DNA of 45,822 nt from DAOTYE01 sp034434915 (GTDB taxonomy: Bacteria; Chloroflexota; Dehalococcoidia; Dehalococcoidales; RBG-16-60-22). Of the stretch, positions 40,816 to 45,822 are shown one piece after another (within the stretch, counting starts at the first letter, position 1; every line of letters starts with the position of its first letter). Position numbers and translations under genes: made by a program. The notes below the pieces were generated by a model. It saw only the letters and a list, made by a program, of their open reading frames with translations. It searched no databases and was not told the origin of the DNA. The stretch is taken from NCBI GenBank assembly GCA_034434915.1, contig DAOTYE010000029.1, positions 1 to 45,822 of the forward strand. The letters are read 5' to 3'.

Positions 40816-40913
40816 AACCTCACCCCCCTTAATTCCCCTCTCCTGAGAGGAGAATAGATTTTTAAGAGGGGCTAACGCCCTCTTTGACTTTCCAGCATTG
40901 GGACATTTGCTGA

Positions 40914-42134
40914 TTACTTCCCGAACGCTTCTTTCCTCAGGATGTCTGCCTTATCAGTCTTCTCCCAGGGGAGGTCAATATCCGTCCGCCCGAAGTGCCC
41001 GAAGGAAGCGGTCTGACGATAAATTGGTCTCCTCAGCTTAAGATGCTCAATGATTGCCTTAGGTCTGAGGTCAAAGTGCCTGTTAATCAACTGGACAATC
41101 TTGTCGCAGCTGATTTTCTCCGTGCCAAAGGCTTCTACGGAAACGGAGGTGGGATGCGCCACGCCGATGACATAGGCTACCTGCACTTCCAGCCTGTCTG
41201 CCAGCCCGGCGGCAACCATATTCTTGGCGATATAGCGTGCCATGTAAGCACCGGAGCGGTCAACCTTAGTGGGGTCCTTGCCGGAGAAAGAGCCTCCGCC
41301 ATGCCTCGCCACCCCGCCATAGGTATCCACAAGGATTTTGCGCCCGGTGCAGCCGGTATCAGAGACCGGACCACCGACGACGAAGCGTCCGGTAGCGTTG
41401 ACGAAGTATCTGGTGTCCTTGTCCAGATACTCCGCAGGTACCACCGGCTTGATGACAGACTCAATAATATCATCTGCTATTCTCTTTGAACTCAGCTTTC
41501 TGCCATTGAATCGGTCATCATGCTGAGCACCGATGACCACCGAACTTACCCGCCTGGGCACCCCATTCTCATAGATGACCGTCACCTGAGACTTGCCGTC
41601 CGGTCGCAGGTAAGGGATAATACCCTTTTTCCGGACTTCAGCGAGACGGCGTGTCAGCTTGTGGGAGAGGGAAATGGTCAGGGGCATGAGCTCTGGAGTC
41701 TCATTGCAGGCAAAGCCCACCATCATGCCCTGGTCGCCGGCGCCGAGCTCGTCCAGCGGGTCTTTTGAGCCCTTCTTGGCTTCCTGCGACTTGCTGACGC
41801 CCAGTGAGATGTCTGGCGATTGCTGGTTGATTGAGACGATGACGCCGCAGGTGCGGTATTCAAACCCATACTCCGGCTTCACGTAGCCGATGTCCCGGAT
41901 GAGCTCCCGGGCGACCTTTGGAATTTCCACATAGGTCTTCGTGGTAATCTCGCCCATGACCATCAGCAGACCATTGGTCACCGCTACCTCGCAGGCAACG
42001 CGTGCCACGGGGTCATCTTGTATAATTGCGTCCAGAATGGCATCTGCTACCTGGTCGCATATCTTGTCCGGGTGTCCTTCACAAACAGATTCTGAAGTAA
42101 ACATGTAGCAAGGCGAGGTAAAGAAATTGTTCAT
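40914..42134 (-). CDS. metK: S-adenosylmethionine synthetase
   Basis: MetK makes SAM from methionine and ATP. The 406-residue protein starts at ATG 42134 with GGGAGA upstream; an in-frame ATG at 42179 that overlaps the upstream stop is not needed. It has SESVCEGHPDKICDQ at the N-terminus, GAGDQGMMVGFACNET and the RHGGGSFSGKDPTKVDRS loop. With ahcY in the same operon it supplies and clears the two ends of methylation. Confidence 0.95.
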   Translation of the reverse strand: MNNFFTSPCYMFTSESVCEGHPDKICDQVADAILDAIIQDDPVARVACEVAVTNGLLMVMGEITTKTYVEIPKVARELIRDIGYVKPEYGFEYRTCGVIVSINQQSPDISLGVSKSQEAKKGSKDPLDELGAGDQGMMVGFACNETPELMPLTISLSHKLTRRLAEVRKKGIIPYLRPDGKSQVTVIYENGVPRRVSSVVIGAQHDDRFNGRKLSSKRIADDIIESVIKPVVPAEYLDKDTRYFVNATGRFVVGGPVSDTGCTGRKILVDTYGGVARHGGGSFSGKDPTKVDRSGAYMARYIAKNMVAAGLADRLEVQVAYVIGVAHPTSVSVEAFGTEKISCDKIVQLINRHFDLRPKAIIEHLKLRRPIYRQTASFGHFGRTDIDLPWEKTDKADILRKEAFGK

Positions 42135-42178
42135 ACTATTTCTCCCTTTCATTGCACTAAATTTTATCACAGACAGCA

Positions 42179-44305
42179 TTAGTCTGCTTTCTCTACCTGG
42201 ACCAAACAGCTATTGCAGGCGAAGGCGCCTCCCGCAGATGCTTCATCACGCGTCAGCACATTGACACAGCCGCCGGTGTCCACGCCTTTGCGGTCAGGCT
42301 GAAACCAGACACCGGCATCAATGCTGGCAACGCCCGGCATAATCAGCCCAGTCACTTTGGCTTTCACAATGAGCTGTCCTCTTTCATTATACACCCTCAC
42401 CTTGTCCCCGTGATTGATGCCGCGTGACTTCGCGTCAGCAGGGTTCAGCCAGATATCATCATCCGCCATGGCTTTCAGGCGGGGAATATTGTACAGTGAG
42501 GAATTGACCCTCACCCTGGCGTGGGGACTGACCAGTTGCAAGGGGTATTTCTCCCTGAGCGGGTCAGTATGGCCTTCCCACGCCTCAATATATTTGGGAA
42601 TGGGAGGTATCAGAGGATGGTTCATGCCGGCAATCTTCCGGCTGTATATCTCAATCTTACCGGAAGGGGTAGGGAAAGGATTATGCGCCGGGTCAGCGAT
42701 TTGCTCCCTGAAAGCCACCCACGGCTGTTCCAGTTTAATGCGGTGAACACCATCACGCTTGAACGTATCATAGTCCGGGAGAGAGGGGGTGGCGGCGGCA
42801 AACTCTCTCAGCCACTCTTCATCAGTTTTGGTATTAAAATCAGGCATACCCAGGCGGGCGGCAAGCTCAGTGAAGATGGCTAAATCAGACTTTGTATTGG
42901 GCACCGGGTCTATGACCTTGTTCATGTAAATGAAGTAAGAGCCGCCGAGCCACGGCTGGGCGATGTCCTCCTGCTCCAGTACCGTGGTGACCGGCAGAAT
43001 AATATCAGCGTAGCAAGCAGTGGGAGTGAGAAAACGCTCATGCGCCACAATGAAATCCGGCTTTTTCAGAGCCTCTACCCCCTTGTTGATATTCAATAGC
43101 TGGCTCATCATGTTACATCCCACAATATAGAGTAGTTTGAAATCAGCCGGATAGCCGCCGGACTTCCCTTTCAGGAGAGCATCAAAGACCCTGGTGATAT
43201 TAATGGTGTGAAAATTATCTTCCGGCACCGGCAATGTTTTGCCCAGATAGCCCTGCGGGACACGCCCCGTCCCGCCAGCGGCATACCCCCCGGTGATGCC
43301 GATATTGCCCGTCATTGCCGCGAGGGTGCTTGCCGCACGATGGTACTGCTCCCCAAAGGCAGTCCTGCCCGGAGCCCAGCTGGCGTAGAGGATTGCTGGC
43401 TTGGTGGTGGCATACTCTCTGGCAAGTTGAGCGATTGTCACCGCGGGAACTCCAGTGATGGCTTCCGCCCAGGCAGGAGTTTTGGGTATGCCGTCCTCTT
43501 TGCCCAGCACATAGTCTCTAAACGGCTCAAAGCCAATGGTATAGGTCTCTATAAAGCGATGGTCATAGAGGTCTTCAGCAATCATCACGTATGCCATGGC
43601 GATGAGCATAGCGGTATCAGTGCCAGGCCTTATGGGTATCCACTGGTCTGCCAGAGCTTTTGCCGAGATGGTATATCTGGGGTCAACCGATATGAACCTG
43701 GTCCCCTTTTTCTTGGCTTCAGCGAGGTAATAGCCGGTCTCAGTCCCGAAGCGAGTAACGATGGGATTCCAGCCCCACATGATAATCAGTTTAGAGTGAA
43801 GAAAATTGTCCCGGCTGGCGCCATTATAGTCCGTGCCAAAGGTGGCTAGACCAGAAAACACCGCCGCCTCATTGGAAGCACTGCCCCACCAGGTGGTGCA
43901 CCCACCAAACATGGAGAAAAAGCGGCGCGGGGCTTTCTTGGCGCCGTGCAGTGGGCTGACCGAGCCGAAATGGTCCATGAGAAAGATGGCGGCGGGACCA
44001 TAGCGATCTTTTACTCGTTTCAGCTCTGTGGCAATTGTGTCCAGCGCTTCATCCCATGAGATTATCTTAAACTTACCGCTCCCCCGCTCACCCATCCGGC
44101 GCAGTGGCTGTTTCAGGCGGTCTTCCGCATAGACGACATCTTTTTGAGCCTGCCCTCTGGGGCAGGCTTTCAGCGGAGGCTTGTGAGCTTCATCTGTATC
44201 AATGCGGGTGATTCTGCCATTTTCAACATGCACTTTCAGCAGACAGCGTCCACCGCAATCGTAATAGCAACTGGTGGTGACTACTTTATGTTTGGAACTG
44301 CTCAT
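42179..44305 (-). CDS. Molybdopterin-dependent oxidoreductase, lone catalytic subunit
   Basis: This is a DMSO-reductase-superfamily enzyme with a bis-MGD molybdenum or tungsten centre. The 708-residue protein has the N-terminal [4Fe-4S] set C13, C17, C21 and C48 and lacks a twin-arginine signal, so it is cytoplasmic. The conserved GSASNEAAVFSGLATFG region (141-157) would hold the metal ligand; serines 142 and 144 are there, with no cysteine or selenocysteine. The C-terminal domain ends in CNSCLVQVEKAD with a CxxC pair. No partner subunits are encoded nearby. The substrate is unknown. It lies between ahcY and metK, 41 and 45 bases away, an unusual place for such an enzyme. Confidence 0.88.
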   Translation of the reverse strand: MSSSKHKVVTTSCYYDCGGRCLLKVHVENGRITRIDTDEAHKPPLKACPRGQAQKDVVYAEDRLKQPLRRMGERGSGKFKIISWDEALDTIATELKRVKDRYGPAAIFLMDHFGSVSPLHGAKKAPRRFFSMFGGCTTWWGSASNEAAVFSGLATFGTDYNGASRDNFLHSKLIIMWGWNPIVTRFGTETGYYLAEAKKKGTRFISVDPRYTISAKALADQWIPIRPGTDTAMLIAMAYVMIAEDLYDHRFIETYTIGFEPFRDYVLGKEDGIPKTPAWAEAITGVPAVTIAQLAREYATTKPAILYASWAPGRTAFGEQYHRAASTLAAMTGNIGITGGYAAGGTGRVPQGYLGKTLPVPEDNFHTINITRVFDALLKGKSGGYPADFKLLYIVGCNMMSQLLNINKGVEALKKPDFIVAHERFLTPTACYADIILPVTTVLEQEDIAQPWLGGSYFIYMNKVIDPVPNTKSDLAIFTELAARLGMPDFNTKTDEEWLREFAAATPSLPDYDTFKRDGVHRIKLEQPWVAFREQIADPAHNPFPTPSGKIEIYSRKIAGMNHPLIPPIPKYIEAWEGHTDPLREKYPLQLVSPHARVRVNSSLYNIPRLKAMADDDIWLNPADAKSRGINHGDKVRVYNERGQLIVKAKVTGLIMPGVASIDAGVWFQPDRKGVDTGGCVNVLTRDEASAGGAFACNSCLVQVEKAD

Positions 44306-44346
44306 GCCAGGTATAATCTGACCTCGCCACCCACAACCCTGGGTGC

Positions 44347-45609
44347 CTATGTCCCCTCTTCCCAGCTGGTAAGGTATTTCTTCTGCTCCGGAGTGAGCTT
44401 GTCAATGGCGATGCCCATGGCGTTTAGTTTGAGTCGCGCCACCTCTTGGTCAATGTCCTCAGGCACAGAATATACTGCCTGCTTCAGCTTACCACGGTTC
44501 TGAGCCAGGTACTCAAGACAAAGCGCCTGGTTGGCAAAGCTCATGTCCATGACGGAAGCCGGGTGTCCCTCCGCGGCGGCGAGGTTGATAAGCCTCCCCT
44601 CCCCCAGCAGGTAGATGCGCCGACCGTCCGCCAGCGTGTATTCATCAACGTAAGAGCGGATGCGGCGCTTGCCTTTCGCCAGCTTTTCCAGCGCCGGGAT
44701 ATTGATTTCCACATTGAAGTGCCCGCTGTTTGCCAGGATGGCGCCGTCTTTCATGACCCTGAAATGGGCTCGGTCAATGACGTTTTTATCGCCGGTGACG
44801 GTGATGAAAATATCGCCGATGGCGGCGGCTTCTTTCAGTGGCATGACGGAAAAGCCGTCCATGACCGCTTCCAGGGCGCGCACCGGCTCCACCTCAGCGA
44901 TGATGACATGAGCGCCCATGCCTCTTGCCCGCAGGGCGATGCCGTGCCCGCACCAGCCGTAGCCGCAGACCACCACCTTCTTTCCCGCCCAGAGGACATT
45001 GGTGGCGCGGGTGATGCCGTCAAGGGTGCTCTGCCCAGTGCCATAGCGGTTGTCAAAGAGGAACTTGGTCTTGGCATCGTTCACGGCGATGATGGGATAG
45101 CTGAGCTTGCCGGCTTTTTCCATGCTACGCAGGCGGATGACGCCGGTGGTGGTCTCCTCAGTGCCACCGATGACGTTCTTGAGCAGGTCGCGGCGCCTGG
45201 TGTGCAGGGTGGTGACAAGGTCGGCACCGTCATCAACGGTGAGCTGAGGCTGATTGTCAAGGGCGGTATTGATATGCCTGTAGTAGGTCTTATCGTCTTC
45301 GCCTTTGATGGCGTTGGTGGGAATGCCGAAGTCAACCAGGGCGGCGGCGACATCGTCCTGGGTGCTGAGGGGATTGGAGGCGCAGAGCACCAGCTGAGCG
45401 CCGGCGTCTTTCAGGGCGAGGGCGAGATTGGCGGTCTCAGTGGTGACGTGAAGGCAGGCGGAGACACGCACACCTTTAAGAGGTTTCTCTTTGGCGAAGC
45501 GTTCACGGATGAGCCTGACCACGGGCATCTCGCGGGAAGCCCACTCAATCCTCTGCCTGCCCATCTCCGCCAGGGAGGGGTCTTTAATGTCATAGTTCTT
45601 ACCAGCCAT
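44347..45609 (-). CDS. ahcY: S-adenosylhomocysteinase
   Basis: AhcY cleaves S-adenosylhomocysteine to adenosine and homocysteine. The 420-residue product starts at ATG 45609 after GGAGAGAG; an in-frame ATG 39 bases earlier lacks support. It has the catalytic E in GTEETTTG (149-156), K182/D186/N187 in NDAKTKFLFDN, and the NAD-binding GYGWCGHG (216-223). It belongs to the short, archaeal/Thermotoga-like type. First gene of the operon. Confidence 0.93.
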   Translation of the reverse strand: MAGKNYDIKDPSLAEMGRQRIEWASREMPVVRLIRERFAKEKPLKGVRVSACLHVTTETANLALALKDAGAQLVLCASNPLSTQDDVAAALVDFGIPTNAIKGEDDKTYYRHINTALDNQPQLTVDDGADLVTTLHTRRRDLLKNVIGGTEETTTGVIRLRSMEKAGKLSYPIIAVNDAKTKFLFDNRYGTGQSTLDGITRATNVLWAGKKVVVCGYGWCGHGIALRARGMGAHVIIAEVEPVRALEAVMDGFSVMPLKEAAAIGDIFITVTGDKNVIDRAHFRVMKDGAILANSGHFNVEINIPALEKLAKGKRRIRSYVDEYTLADGRRIYLLGEGRLINLAAAEGHPASVMDMSFANQALCLEYLAQNRGKLKQAVYSVPEDIDQEVARLKLNAMGIAIDKLTPEQKKYLTSWEEGT

Positions 45610-45650
45610 GAACTCTCTCCAGAACGAACTCACATGGTAATATGGCAATA

Positions 45651-45679
45651 ATGATACACTGAAACAGGAGTCAGTTCAA
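45651..45679 (-). promoter_or_regulatory. Promoter of the ahcY operon
   Basis: On the minus strand TTGAAC (45674-45679) and TATCAT (45651-45656) are separated by exactly 17 bases, about 40 bases before the ahcY ATG. No SAH or SAM riboswitch fold is evident in this short leader. Confidence 0.6.
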
Positions 45680-45723
45680 GGCAGGGACTCGTTTTTTCGT
45701 TTTTTGGCGATTTTTTTATTTGC

Positions 45724-45802
45724 GGAAACGAGCTTCGTGACGGGGGTCAAATTGAGCGTGAGCCGTTACCGGTAAACGAGTGGGAAACGATGGGAAACGA
45801 GT
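45724..45802. repeat. Iterated GGGAAACGA repeats at the right edge
   Basis: GGAAACGAG at 45724 and three tandem copies from 45771 (GGTAAACGAGT, GGGAAACGAT, GGGAAACGAGT) have a 10-11 base period. ACTCGTTT at about 45688 is an inverse copy. This iterated structure resembles a transposon end or a protein-binding array. Confidence 0.5.
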
Positions 45803-45822
45803 GGCGGGGCACCAAAAATCCC

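Noticed and set aside
39589..40857. Long plus-strand open frame opposite the phosphohexomutase gene
   Set aside because: The minus-strand gene has all catalytic motifs; the antisense frame has no recognisable domain.
44446..45651. Long plus-strand open frame opposite ahcY
   Set aside because: ahcY is intact on the minus strand with promoter and ribosome site; the opposite frame is antisense shadow.
45610..45660. SAM/SAH riboswitch before ahcY
   Set aside because: The leader is too short and shows no conserved stems of any known class.
1..45822. CRISPR array or prophage
   Set aside because: No regularly spaced repeats with unique spacers, and no phage structural genes; only decayed element traces at the left edge.

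Overview
The window reads as a chromosomal segment of an anaerobic bacterium, most consistent with Chloroflexota of the Dehalococcoidia type. That placement is inferred from gene content and order, not from any search. Its main part is one uninterrupted ribosomal superoperon joining str, S10, spc and alpha (rpsL to rpsI, about 13.6-33.8 kb). EF-Tu is absent from this superoperon, and truA-rplM-rpsI closes it. GTG and TTG starts are common, overlapping stop/start junctions are frequent, and S4, S14, L24, L36 and Adk all keep zinc-binding cysteines.

Layout. 1-1.25 kb: a decayed accessory edge. It holds a cluster of TGACC/GGTCA pentamers, a helix-turn-helix gene broken by an in-frame TAG, a pair of TTGGCGTTAA direct repeats, the 5' half of a tRNA-Thr(CGT) broken exactly at the anticodon loop, and a small palindromic repeat. 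1.4-3.2 kb: a glycine-zipper membrane protein and an M42-type aminopeptidase. 3.2-11.5 kb: a 2-oxoacid dehydrogenase cluster. It begins with two tandem paralogues of an unassigned family, followed by E1 alpha, E1 beta, a DUF2148 ferredoxin-domain protein, a D-2-hydroxyacid dehydrogenase, an AcoX-like NAD-kinase-fold protein, E2 and E3, and ends at a strong terminator. 11.8-13.4 kb: lipB and lipA, which supply the lipoyl cofactor that E2 needs. 13.4-33.8 kb: promoter, structured leader and the ribosomal superoperon, including secY, adk, map, infA, rpoA and truA.

33.9-35.1 kb (minus strand): a DUF2089 regulator, a small membrane protein and a SHOCT-like protein behind a perfect-consensus promoter with a palindromic operator candidate. 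35.3-39.4 kb (plus): a TRAP transporter (dctP, dctQ, dctM) and an NAD-dependent epimerase/dehydratase. 39.4-45.6 kb (minus): ahcY, a lone molybdopterin oxidoreductase, metK and a phosphohexomutase, read from an ahcY promoter. The last 100 bases carry tandem GGGAAACGA repeats.

How the genes work together: the 3.2-13.4 kb block is a self-contained lipoate-dependent 2-oxoacid oxidation module, with a hydroxyacid dehydrogenase that could make or remove its substrate. AhcY and MetK are the two ends of the SAM cycle, with an unexplained molybdoenzyme between them. The most unusual points are the tandem unknown paralogues in the AcoX-type dehydrogenase cluster, a LipB whose catalytic lysine position is glutamate, the molybdoenzyme inside the SAM-cycle operon, the tRNA half, and the long low-complexity tail on ribosomal protein S3.
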